64,000 nucleotides of DNA from Formicarius rufipectus (Eukaryota > Chordata > Aves > Passeriformes > Formicariidae), in the NCBI GenBank assembly GCA_013399695.1, contig VXAU01001869.1:124001-188000 (forward strand), written 5' to 3'. This document shows positions 48,401 to 60,200 of this stretch, one piece after another. A program made the translations under genes and the position numbers. Every line of letters begins with the position of its first letter. Position 1 is the first letter of the stretch. The notes beneath the pieces are model-generated. The model was not told where the DNA came from and made no database searches. It saw only the letters and a list, made by a program, of their open reading frames with translations.

Positions 48401-51400
48401 AGCATGGTCCTGGCTCCAAGCATGCAGTGAGCACCTTGGATGTGTCTGGAATGTAGGGGCTGCAATTATGCAAACCTGAACACTTCGAGCAACCCCTGTG
48501 TTTCCTAGGCACAATGATACAGTTTCTTTCTTCTGAAGTAATTATCCTTCTCTCACTTTTATTAATTAAAAAAAAAAAAAAAAAACAAGCCACAGCAACA
48601 TTTAACAGATTTCTAAATACACTGAATACACCGGAAAGATTCCACTCTGCCAGCCTTAGTTCTGTGCACTGCAGGGTTTCAATGTGCCTACCTGGGATTA
48701 GATGGCCCTTGTTAACACAGACTGGAGTCCTTGTTAACACAGTACCAGTTTTAGCCATTAATTTCAACTGTTTTGCAAGTATGGAATACAGGTTCCAGCC
48801 TTTCCTTACCAAGGCATTAAACCAGTTTAAGTTTTAGGAAATCTGTGATACTGCTGCCTATTCCAGTAGACAAAAGCCAAAGGTTGTTATTAAAGAGACG
48901 TTTCTGGGCTCTATACTCTTCAAGATAATTTGTTGGCTCATGAGCATGGACTCAAAAGATAAGGACTTTTTGCAATCTGGCAGTCTGCTGGATTTTGCAG
49001 GTGCTTTTTGTTTTGATTTGGTTTAAGTCATGCTTGGCTTTTGATGTTTATACTTGTTTCCTTTAGCTTGGAAAATGGCCCTCAGCTAAGGACATACTGT
49101 CACCTTTATTCAGTGTCTGCACTGGGTTCACTTTTTTAAGAAAGTTAGATTCCTCTGAAAAGTCAGCTTTCTGTCCTTATGATGGATGTCAAAAGAGAAA
49201 TGGACAGAGGGGGAAGAGGTGGGGAAAACTACCTGTTTTTTCTCAGAAGATAGCTGCATCAGATTCCTACTCTGTTTCTGCCCTCTTTAGACTAACTGAA
49301 GACAGAATGGTAATACAACAGGGCTACTCTTAGGAAAGACTGCCCTGCAGTGAGGCACAGGAGATTCTCACAGCACTAGTGTCTGAGGTACAGCTGCACG
49401 GACCCACTACGTCAAATGCTGCTGGGACTCCAGCTAGCAGAGACCAGGTAATGCACTGATGTAATTTAAAACATACTTTTAGGCTCAGTTCCAGCAGACA
49501 CCAATTAATTCCCCCCAAGCAACTCAAAACTGAGACAGCACATCAGTACCCAAACAGACCTAAGAACTTTACCCACTCTTTCCACTTTTTCTTTTTAACA
49601 AAATATCAAATGTAACCAAAAATATCAAAAGCGGTACAAAATCTACACATTTTACCAGGAGCAGCATAGCAAATAAATGACATAACCCAGTCACCAAAAT
49701 GTGTGCATGTGTAAGCCAACCATATACACTTGTTTTTGCTAGCTTGCTAAAACAGATGGCATAGGACAAGTCTAGCAAAATGAAATGTAATTTTCCCTTA
49801 CATGTAAAGCTGTCAGAGTTTAGGACAAATAATCCCACTTGGTGACACCAGACTCTTCTATTTGGAATCATACATTGCAAAGAATTTATCAGACTTCATC
49901 CTGTATTTGGTTTGGGGTTCCTTTTTCTTTTTTTTTTTTGTTTGTTTGTTTATTTGTTTAAGACTTGGACAAAACCAAATACTGCTGAGTCTTTGCTTCA
50001 AAAACTGAAAGTGTTAAGGTTGAGAGTGAAGCCACATCTATTAAAAAGTCGAGGAACTGTAGGGCAGAAAAGAAATGTAAAAGAGCAATGTAGAAATACT
50101 ATGTAGAAACATACCAAACATCTTCTCCCTAAAACCCTACCCTCAAAAAGAGCTGGGGTCTCTTTGTTTTTAAAGCAGAAAGCCCTGCCTTGGGTACATA
50201 TGAATTTCATTATAATCCATTTATAATTTCAGCTGAAATTGCATCATCCCTGCAGAATGCATAGCTCAGGGATTATAAATGGTTTTAATTGTCTGTTTCT
50301 TATATGACAAATACTCTGGCAAGTATTAATCAAAAAATCTGTTTGGTGTCCTCTGTCTAGTTTTCACTGACATGTATCATAGAAACAGATCATGGCTAAA
50401 GGATTGAACAACTAAGGGATCTGATTATCACTTCATATACAAGGAAATTTCCCTGAACAAGATTTTAATGTTGCTGAGCAGTAATGCAAAATATCTACTG
50501 CATCACCCACATTGCACTAAAGTGCATCTATTACCCGCATTTCTGTGCTTCAGTAAAAAGGTTCCTGCCAGCATCATGAAAAGATGGATACTGATTCATC
50601 CAAGGCACTAGGCTGACAACCAGATGACATCTGTGATCCCACTCACCATTGCAAACATGGTCTCCCTAAGTCACCAACAAATGTTACTAGTGTCACAGCT
50701 GATTAAATTGAGTTTAAATGTCACATGTGACATTTCTCATGCTGCTGCATACCTCTGCTCCAACTGATTTTTTTTTTGTACTTGCTCACTTTGGAAGGTG
50801 TAAGAGCACTGTGGCTCCCTAGAAACTGTAGTTAAAGTATCAAGGTTAATTCAAAGTTTTCAGACTTCTTTGAAAAATAATTCACAGCAGATGTTCCAAA
50901 GAATTTCTACATGGTGGTTTTCCCTATGAGTAATCCACCATCTTAATCATATGTCTAGAGTTTCTACCTTAGTAAAAATCCTCATGTTCAGCAGGTGCAT
51001 ATCATATATACAGAATATAAAATAAGTCCTCTGCCACTGTAAACGAAATCAAATATTAACCTCAAGGCCATGTTTATAATCTTTTGTTGTAAGGTGGCAC
51101 TTGTTCCTTAACAGAGGCAGCTTCTTTCTGCTACAGAAGTATCATGATTTCAGCTGGCATGGTGGGTAAAGTTCAGCCCTGACTTGAAGTCATTTGCAGA
51201 ATTCCCATTTTAATGTGGGCAGGCTTGTGTCTCTCCCCCAAAGCACTCCGCTGCTCATATAAAAATGCACCAAATGGCCCTCGGGAAAGGCCATGTGAAA
51301 GATTTTAATGAGATGAGTGACTTGGAAAGAAGATTTGGAGCTAAATTACAGCTTCTGGGAAAGAGTGTCTATGTTACATCGTACGGCTTCCCCCCTGCCT

Positions 51401-52080
51401 CCCAGTCTAACATCCTGCAGGACTGTGATCTGTTTTTTCAACTTTGGCAACATTTTTGGTTGATTATTTTGTTTGCCTTGGGAAGTGAGGTTGCCTGCGC
51501 TTTGCTTTTTGATCTTCTGCACACAGTTCAAGCGGCCAAACTTTGTCTTTTTCTAGAATTTGAAAACATACCTAATTTTTCAGGTTTTACCAGTATCATG
51601 TTACTGAATTCAGTATCAAGGGGAAGAAGGGGAACAATGTGCAGGAAACAATGAGATCTGAGAAGCTGTCAAACCCCAGGAATTGGAACTTCATGTGCAA
51701 GGGGGCCAAAAAGCTCAAAGGAAAAAGAAAACAGAAAGGACCAATTTCTTAGAGCTTAGAAGCTTCCCCCCTCTAGAGGAATTGAGCGAATGAGCAAAAG
51801 CAGTAGTGAAATCCAGTGGTAGCCACAAATGAACCCATAACAGCCCATTTGAGTGTAGCTAGCCCACACCAAAGCCTATATTACTGTACCTTCCTTCACT
51901 GCTTCTGGCTGCTGAGCTGTCTGGAGGAAAACTTTTTCAGGCTGGTCCCCATGAACTCAAGTTCATGAATTTGAGTTCTGAACTCACAGTCCGAGCCATG
52001 CCTGTTGTGGATGTACCTAGGATTTTGCAGGTTCTTTCCAGCTAACATATATCAGGTGCACCTCTCACTCCCAGTCTTCC
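45494..52080. other. Unique AT-rich DNA
   Basis: No gene is recognised. There is a short AAAC tract (45589-45632), an 18-A run (48568-48585), a GTTT tract (49930-49960) and a 14-bp direct repeat CCTTGTTAACACAG (48707-48720 and 48729-48742). 51250-51660 is CpG-bearing unique DNA with a 129-codon frame; it is discussed as a finding. Confidence 0.5.
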
Positions 52081-52089
52081 TGTTAAATT

Positions 52090-52440
52090 CTTATCTGGGC
52101 TCTCATCGCCTCATATCTCAATTACTGCAACATCCTTTTCCCAGCCACTGACAAACTCAGTCATGCCTTGATGGTGTATTGATCCACAGCGCTGTCTCAG
52201 AGATCATTCCCCAGCCTCACATCTGCCTTTCTTTTTGCTCATCTTCCTTGTGGCTCCTTTTACCTGTCATATCAAACAATCAACTGGCTTTCAGTTTCAA
52301 GGACTCTTCCACCTTATTGCTCATTTCATTCAGCATCCACAGGTCAACTCTCATCCCTGAACTGTCCGAAGTCCCTGCTTCTCCTCATCACTTACCAACT
52401 TTGTAGTGTCTCTTGAGACTCCGTTACATGAGAACTTCTC
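52090..52440 (+). repeat. Very old LINE relic (L2/CR1-like reverse-transcriptase C-terminus)
   Basis: Read on the plus strand, the segment keeps scattered pieces of the C-terminal block found in L2 and CR1-like reverse transcriptases. TATCTCAATTACTGCAACAT corresponds to the conserved leucine/asparagine-tyrosine-cysteine-asparagine motif. AGATCATTCCCC follows, then GGCTCCTTTTACCTGTCATA with ATCAAACA, corresponding to the HWLP...RIKHKL region. Spacing is right but no frame is intact. The assignment is from remembered consensus patterns and needs a profile search. Confidence 0.42.
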
Positions 52441-53020
52441 TGTAAAAGTGGAACATTACTTGGTTGCAGTCCCTCAACCTCTACCCAGAAATAGCTTCTT
52501 GGCCAAAAAAAGTCTTGCCAACAGTTATGCTTGAGCTGGGTTCAAGTGGCTGTCAGTGTTATCCTTTTGTTAAGGCTAATTTTACAAGAAAGTAGGTGCC
52601 CCAACATCAGAAACTTAAAGAAATACCACATAAAGTCTCTTCACAAAATAACCAGGAATAGGCTGACCTACAACTTTTAGTCTCAAAATGCAGCCCTTTC
52701 AGATGGTTACAAACTTTCCTTTGCCTGTTTGTGCTGCATCTACAGCATCTTTTCCCTGTCTATGACTGTGATCCCACAAAAATGCAGCAGACAACCTCCA
52801 ATAGGTCCCTGATGAGTTGTCATACAAGAAGCTAATAGAGGAGCTAACCAGCCACGAATGCGTGAAGCATAATGGCAGAGATGAAAAATGGGCACGACAC
52901 AGAAAAAAGGAATACTGTTTAATTGAGATCTTTCGTCTTGGTGAAAAAAAAAAAAGTAAACAGTCCCTATGAGATTTCCTCTTGTCTTATGACATTTCAT
53001 AAATATATGACAGAGGAGGA

Positions 53021-53022
<2 letters not shown>
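52441..53022. other. Unique DNA
   Basis: No feature is recognised between the LINE relic and the GT repeat. Confidence 0.5.

Positions 53023-53050
<28 letters not shown>
53023..53050. repeat. (GT)14 microsatellite
   Basis: 28 bp of perfect GT repeat, 50 bp upstream of the solo LTR. Confidence 0.97.
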
Positions 53051-53051
<1 letters not shown>

Positions 53052-53065
53052 GTGGCACTGCAAGA

Positions 53066-53093
53066 TAATGAAAGCTGCAGATAGCTTTCATTA
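53066..53093. repeat. Perfect 11-bp inverted repeat
   Basis: TAATGAAAGCT (53066-53076) and AGCTTTCATTA (53083-53093) pair perfectly around a 6-nt loop GCAGAT. It lies between the GT repeat and the target duplication of the solo LTR. Confidence 0.85.
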
Positions 53094-53100
53094 ATCAGCA

Positions 53101-53106
53101 GAGAGT
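53101..53106. repeat. Target-site duplication GAGAGT, left copy
   Basis: It is identical to 53496-53501. Confidence 0.87.
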
Positions 53107-53495
53107 TGTTGGAGTTCAAAACCACTTGACAACGAAGGAGTTAACAGGGAGGTTGAAGAGACCTTGGGAGAAGCCTAAATAGACATCTCTTGACAGATGA
53201 GAGACTGCACAGCTCTGTCGCCTCCCTGTCTCCAAGATGCTTGAAGCTACCTCAACTTTGGGGATACACCCTGAACTTGTCATTGCATTGCTAATATGTT
53301 CATTACCATGTGTCTCTCTATAGTTAATGGTGTGTTATCCCATACTTATAACATCTCCCCCCATGTTTAGCATAAGTCAAACCCTGGGATGAATATTCAT
53401 TTACTGAGCATATATATTGTGTGTTATAGTTTCAATAAAGTTGTTCCTGCTTGCAACCCCATCAAGTGGAGACCGTGTTAGTTTAGACCACCACA
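53107..53495 (+). repeat. Solo LTR, 389 bp, class II-like
   Basis: It starts TGTTGGAGTTCAAAACC and ends AGACCACCACA, with a perfect 6-bp target duplication GAGAGT (53101-53106 and 53496-53501). A TATATA box lies at about 53411-53416 and AATAAA at 53434-53439, followed by about 55 bp of U5. The compact TATA-R-U5 plan resembles the 36409-36700 LTR, though the sequences are not obviously the same family. No gag, pol or env sequence follows; the DNA downstream is a decayed CR1. Confidence 0.88.
53434..53439 (+). promoter_or_regulatory. LTR polyadenylation signal AATAAA
   Basis: It lies about 20 bp downstream of the TATATA box in the 389-bp LTR and fixes its plus orientation. Confidence 0.68.
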
Positions 53496-53501
53496 GAGAG
53501 T
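53496..53501. repeat. Target-site duplication GAGAGT, right copy
   Basis: It is identical to 53101-53106. Confidence 0.87.
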
Positions 53502-53649
53502 TTTGTGAAAAACTTTAAAGAGACCTAAACTAAGACAGCATAATGAAAAAAAAAATTCCAAGCAATACGTGCTGGAGGACACTGTGACAGCATACATCAT
53601 GTGGTTCAGCATTAGTTGGGCCAGTTTTCAGACCAAGGAAAGTAGTTGT

Positions 53650-54240
53650 TCCCCTCTCTTCAGCCCTCATGAAGGGCACATCTGGGTTGTGTCCAGCTTT
53701 GAGGCCCACAGTACAAGAAAGACATTGGCAAAGTGGAATATAGTGCAAAGCATCTATGACAGCAGGGCGTGTAGCACATGGCAAATATAAGGAGAGGATG
53801 AAGGAGCTTTGAACAGGGGTGAAGCCAGACTCTTAGGAGTCCACAGTGAAGAGACAAAAGCCAGCAATCACAATTTGTATCAAGGGAAATTATATCCAGA
53901 CGCACAGAAAATTTTGTCCCTGATGAGACTGATGCAGCATTGGCACAAGAGCCTAAAAGGGCTTTTCAATCTAGAGACAAAACAAACCAACCAAACAAAC
54001 AAAAACACAAAAACAAAACAAAAACACACAAAAAAGAAAAAAAAAACACCACACACCTTTTTACTATATGGGTGGCTGAACACTGGCACAAGTTACAAGT
54101 TGATCTGAGAGGTTGTGAAGTCTTCATTCTTGGAGATACTAAAAACCTGACTGGACATAGCCCTGTTTTGAGTAGAGGGACTGGACTCTCTGATCTCCAG
54201 AGGGGCTTCCAGCCTCCACCTGATTATGTGATATTGTGAC
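53650..54240 (+). pseudogene. Decayed CR1 LINE 3' fragment
   Basis: CR1 blocks occur in order on the plus strand with many changes: TTCAGCCCTCATGAAGGGCA (CR1 CAGCCCTGGTGAGG type) near 53659, CAGTACAAGAAAGACATTGG near 53708, AGCCAGACTCTTAGGAGTCC near 53824, then GTGGCTGAACACTGGCAC near 54071, and TCTGATCTCCAGAGGGGC near 54190. It ends near GATTATGTGAT at 54240. It has no intact frame and lacks the catalytic core, so it is a 5'-truncated old copy. A 75-bp AAAC-rich tract (53974-54056) sits inside it, just before the CTTTTTACT block. Its 5' boundary is approximate. Confidence 0.75.
53974..54056. repeat. AAAC-rich tract inside CR1
   Basis: AAAC, AACC and A runs with almost no T or G split the decayed CR1 at the position that normally carries the short A run before CTTCTTTACTG. 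Confidence 0.85.
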
Positions 54241-57200
54241 TATATATACTAGATAGCGTGACTATTAAGATTATATGGCTACAACAAATTTTGAAACAGG
54301 AATGTATAAACCCTCATTCTTCCAGGGTTTGAGATGAAATCTAAGGGGAAATTTCTCAGTTCCTCTCTGACTTTTCTCAGCCACTTTTATAGTCAGTTCA
54401 GAACTCCAGGACGCCCAAATTATGTGTCAGTTCCTGGGATTCTACAAAAGTCCCTTCCTTTTTCCTTCTCCAGAAAATTGTGTGAGGTTCAGTCCGGGGA
54501 GGCTGACAGACATCTGTGATGCAGAGAAACTTCCCACCAGCAGGATGTGGACAACATAATAACCTTTCATGGCCCATTCACAGTAATGCAACTTTCTGCT
54601 TCACCCCTCCCTCTTACAGCAACAGCTCACATGGAAAAAACAGCAGTCAAGGAAGAATGTAAGTTCAAATAAATGTATAGCTGAAAACTCAAGGTTCGAA
54701 CAGTGTTCTCAGCCACCTCTCCATCCTTTCCCACAAAGTTCTTCATTCCACAGGAAAAATAACCATGGCAAGTTTGCACATGTCTGAGTTAGTAGATTAT
54801 GATAGGAAGTACTGTCTTATCTTCTGCTTTTCAGCAACACACATTACAAATTGTCTGGCAGCTATTCACTCATTCACTCTCTCTCTAAATAACTACAGCA
54901 AAATTTGATGGAGCTGTGCAAGTCACCAGTCTTACTGAGACTTTCTGCACACAACTGCCTGTCTGGAAAATCAGCTATTCTCAAGGGTAAATTGCATGCA
55001 GGTAGGGAGAGGCTGGGGGGCTCTCCTAACGGTCTACTGAGTTTTGGTCAAGTAAAATTTGCCTGCTTGCTTCGTGCATGTGCTTTCATTTTTATTATGT
55101 CCCCTCAGGTGACTGGTGAATGTGCACTGCTGACACAGAAACCAGCTCTGCATCTCCTGGACCGCTGTGCTGCAGAATAGGTCAGGACTGCACTGAGGGA
55201 GGGATGTGCAGCTCCTCTCATAAAACCTTGGCTCTGATCCAGACCTGCAAAAGCTCCTTGACCAGTCACAGGGAATGCTGATGCCCCAGAGACTGAAAGA
55301 AAAAATACTCTGTGTTTTGCTGGCTTTCATACAGAGAAGTCATTTGTCCCAAAGCCCAGAACCTGGAGCAATCTCTGGTGTGTTTGGTTCTATTAAAGAA
55401 TGTGTTAATTATGGTAATAATGCAACTAATATGGCTTAGAAAAGCGAGTCTTGAATGGTGCTTATGATTTCCTGCTTTTCCTTTGTACACTGCCTAAACA
55501 GACAGTTGATGAGAAATCAGCAGAAATTTAGGCATTAAGGTTTTTAATTTTTGTTAAGTGGCCATTTACATTTCACATGTCTGCAATTTTTTCTCTTTTG
55601 TGCAGATAAGCCCTCTGTACCTAGAAAAGGGGATAAGGTAATCTGACACCTGCAATTTTCTGTGTTTACTGAAGCTTTTCAGGTTGTGCCATAATTACAT
55701 ATATTTTCTAATTCTGAAATCAAAATTTAGGAAAAGACCCCTTATGATAGAGTGAAAAAGAAAAATAACCCATCTAGAGTCTAAAGCTGTCTCTCACTTT
55801 TTAAAATAATAGAGTTGTTCCCTCTTTCTTAAATCACTGCTCTGTGTGGCTGACCCAAAAGTGACATCTACTGTCTTTTTTGCTTGTGAATCTCACCTTC
55901 AAGAAAAGATTTTTTTGTCAAGTTTTCTCTCACATTTCCATTCTCATCTGCTTTTTTATGTAGCCAGAGGAAGAGGTAGAAGACAGTTATTACATTTACA
56001 GCAGGGAGAAGGAAGTTGTGTGTGTAGTCACTGCCAGCAAGCACAAAGCCCCACTGTAGACAAAATGGGACGAAGAAAAGATTTCATCCTAGGAAATGAA
56101 GCATGGTCCTCATGCCCCTTACACTTCCCTCTCTGAGGTTGGGACGTGGTGTATAAAGCATGCACTTGACACTATCTTTCTTGGTGGTTGAAAGTGTAAG
56201 AACTGACAAGAAACTACAGGAGTTTAGAATTAATGTCCATGCAATGCAAGGGTGTGAAAGGATGCCAAGAATGAGAAAAAAAAGCAATACAGACTCTCTT
56301 GAAAGGATAGATCCCCCAGTAGAACAATGTATTTCTTAAGCACTGACATTCACTGGCTTCCTTATTTTTAGCCTATAAATCTTGCCAACTACCCTGACCT
56401 ACTGAGACCTTTCATAGAAATACAGTAATTTAATTCCAACGTAATCCATTCTTTAAGGATAGAGCAGGCAGGAAAAGCTTATACAGGCTTGCCTGTACAT
56501 GTAATTAGTAGATCAGAAGAATAAAACAATTAATTTCTCTATGACCAGTTCAAGAAGATACATGTTTATTTAATCCAAATTAAAATGTTTCTTATTTATT
56601 ACTTCTTCTAGCGCAAACATTGGTATATGATTAGAGCTGGGCAAGAAGCAGTACTTGTATCAAAAAAAAAAGCCTGCTAATTAGAAAAGAATCAAAGTAA
56701 TCTACATTGTGGTGAAATTACTGATTTCAGTTGTTCAAGGTTTTTGTGCAGAACCTTTTGTTGAAGTCTGCAGCCTGCCAGCTGCCATTGCACAACTGAT
56801 GAATAGTGTTCACCTAAGTACAAATTAGCAGGTATTCCTAGGACAGATACTTACTCATGGGTTGTGACCAGAAATTCCACACCAGATTAGACAGATCTTT
56901 CCACAATAGAAATGTCATGGCAGCTGCTATGTTTTTCCATCTCCTTTTCCTTTCCTCTGAGGAAAACATCTGTTTCTAACAAATTGTGAGGTGAATGAAG
57001 CTCCCATCTGGCCAAGAGGACTGGGCAGCTGCAATTATGTCAGGCAGTGAGAGACTGTTCCCTTCACCAGACAGTGCTGAATGGGAATGTAGGAGCAGAC
57101 AAAGTCCTTCTGGAACACAGCAGATATATGTTAAAACTGATGACAATGAGGATTTTGTCTGATGAGAAACTCATTCCTCACACTGACCAGCTCTAAAAGT

Positions 57201-60200
57201 CATCTCTTGATGTTAAGAGATAACACTGCTGGGAGTTACAGACTCTTCAGCTTGTTTTTCTTCTTCCAGAAAAAAAGGAAAGAGGAGAAAAATGTTGGGA
57301 ATCTGTGCCATAGATTCCAGGAACCTTAGAACTGGAGCAAAAGAGATGAAGAGATGATGATTTTAAAGGCAGAACACCATTTAAAAAAATAAATTACCAC
57401 ACAGCACATCCGAATGCAAAAAGGCTTAGCCAGTGCTTCACAAGGGAAGCCCCACTGGAAGTGAAATGTAAAGAAATATCTTCTAGCCATTTTTGGCAGC
57501 CATTGACAGGTGAGATTTCCTGTAAAAGGGATGACAACATTGACCTTTAGAAAATTATCACCAGATAGCAGAGGAAAGCTTTCCTCTGTTTATCCTTGGG
57601 GGACTAGGAGCTGCACACAGACACGATGCCAAAACAAGATAAAAAGATTTTGGTATTTTTTCAGTGTGCTGAGCAGTTCCATGCACACTGAGACAATCAG
57701 AGTTGAAATTAGGCATTAGGAACACAGGAATAACACGCACATGAAATGTCTTGATTTTCACAAACACCATCACTCTGGGCAGAACTCTGACTATAGAAAG
57801 GGCTCCATTAACTACTGTTAGTGGAGTTGCCTCTCTTCAAAGGTGATTTTCAGGCAGACTGAAAAATTAAAAGGGAGGTTTGTCCCCTGACACCAGGAAC
57901 CTTTGCTGACTGCACATAAAGAAAGCAGGAGAGAAGTGTCCTAAAATTACACCCTATGGCAACCTCTTTTAACAACAGGCAGGCAGGCATATGGATTTCA
58001 TGAGCAATACTTCTAATTACTGGTACAGACTCTATGGATGAACAATTTTCTGCTATGCTATCTGTGGCTCTAGCAATCCTCCTATCCTTTACGATGCAGA
58101 CTCTGAAGCATCATCAGCCAAGCATTCTATATCAGTAGGGAACAGTGAAGTTCAAACTCACAGAGGGATGGCACAAAGGACTTCTGTCTTCTGACATCTG
58201 GCTACCTCACCACTGAAAGGAAAGAAGGTCCTAAAGCATTCTCATTTAACTGTCTTGCTGTTTTCCTTTGTAAAGTACAGAGAGTGTAATTCTAAGGAGT
58301 AAGAACTCCTTTATATTTTTTACTCCATTTAATGAGAGGCTTGTCTAAACCTGCCCTTTACAGAAGCATGGCAGAAACTAGTTGCTGTGTGCACTGGTAC
58401 CAATGACCCCTTGTGGAAGCAGATTATCTTCTCCTGGTTCATAAATCTACCTGTCAACCCTACCTGGAGAGCAGACAACTCATCAGTATGGATTACTGAA
58501 ACCACTTGCTGCAGAACTAAAGCTATAGCAAGATAGATTAAAAAATAAAACAAAGATTCCCCTCGGGATGTGACAATTTCTTAACCTCAGCGTCAAGGAA
58601 AAAAACAAAACCACAACCTTGAAATGGAGAACAGTGATCTGTAGAACCAGATGCTGAGAAAAATGGCAAAGGAGCTTCAGCAACAACAGTTGATCCAATC
58701 TGGTTCAGAGCACAGATTTACTTTATGGCTCATATTTATCACGGCCAACAAAGCTGAAACTGTACATCTCAAGGTTGCATCTATATTTCAAATTACAAAT
58801 CCCTGTGGTTGGGCGATTTAAAATTCCACCATAAAATCTTGGTCAATATGATCACAGGCCAAGGGCACTTTGCTTCCTTTAGTGTAAGAATGAAATATTT
58901 TGCTTATGACATGGCTGACTTATAAGTGAATTTAAAATAAAACGGTCAGAAAGACGAAAGAAAACCCAACTCAACAAACCACACAGGAGTGATTTCCTAT
59001 GTCATCTATGCATTCAAAACTGCTTGCCCAATTGTTTGTTACTAAAACAACTTTGATCGATGACATGGTGCAGTGACTGGCAAAAGAGGTTATTTAAGTT
59101 AGGCTAGAAGCATCTTAAACTTAGCACTTCTTTTTCTTTGGTTCCTGCACAGTGAGTTTTTCACCGTACAACTCACAGCACATAGCACAGTGGTTCTCTA
59201 ACAGAGAAATTCATCTAGTCCTATTCAAGAAGAACAATAATCAATTAAAAAGCCAACTCTTCTGGAAGGACAAGAGATTCATGAAGTCAAAGGTGGTCCA
59301 GGTATGTGGTCTGGGCATGTCTAGTTGGTTCTGCTTGTCCACTTAGAACAGGCAAGCAAAGAAGCTCAACTTCTACCCTTCTTTTCAAATCACAAGGATG
59401 AATCCAGTCTCCCTCCATGCTGAAGTTGACATTTCTCTAGCAGTACAAGTCCAATGGTACACAAATAATGTAATTTTACAGTATTAATTAACCAAGAATG
59501 GCTAAATATATAGCTCCAAGGCTGTATATGCTATGCCAGCACAAGTCCACTGCTTTCCATATAGGCTCATTAGCTCACCTGAGTCAGAATTACAGTCTGT
59601 AATGTTACAGACAATCCTGAATTTCCTGACCTTTTCAGTCATGTGATAATGTTGACATAAAGGAACTTTCATTTCTCTTCCTGAAAACCCCTTTTCTCCT
59701 TGGATGGTAGGATCCTGAATCACAGAGTAAAGAAGTTTCTCTCAATTTTCTAAAAGAAAATGACACCTAAGGTGAGCCTGATGAATGCAAGGACATCTTC
59801 TATTATATCCAAAGGGAAGCATATTGCTCAGATGGCTGATATATTACAAGTTTAGATTAATAAAACCAAAGCATTGCTACATAAACTAAAGCATGGCTTT
59901 TGTCTATCCTCTTCATCTTAAACTTTCAATAAAAGTTTTGAAAATACTTTCTCTTTTAAATAAATATTGGCATTATTTAGACTGTTTTCAACATCATCCA
60001 GTGTCATTGTCCATGACTTGTAAGGAGCTCCCTAATATCAACAAATTTTTGCCTAAGTCAGCTTGGTGTACAGTAATTGTTTTGTATCATTTTACAGAAC
60101 TGGAGTAGACAAGGGTTAAATCACTTGCAAGGGAACGCATGTCAAAACAATGAACAGAAAAATGCAACCAAGTGCTGATGAGCTCCACTAACTCCTGTTT

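Noticed and set aside
48354..48812. 152-codon minus-strand frame
   Set aside because: It contains a Phe run from an A tract and no known motif, and overlaps a 107-codon frame on the other strand; chance.
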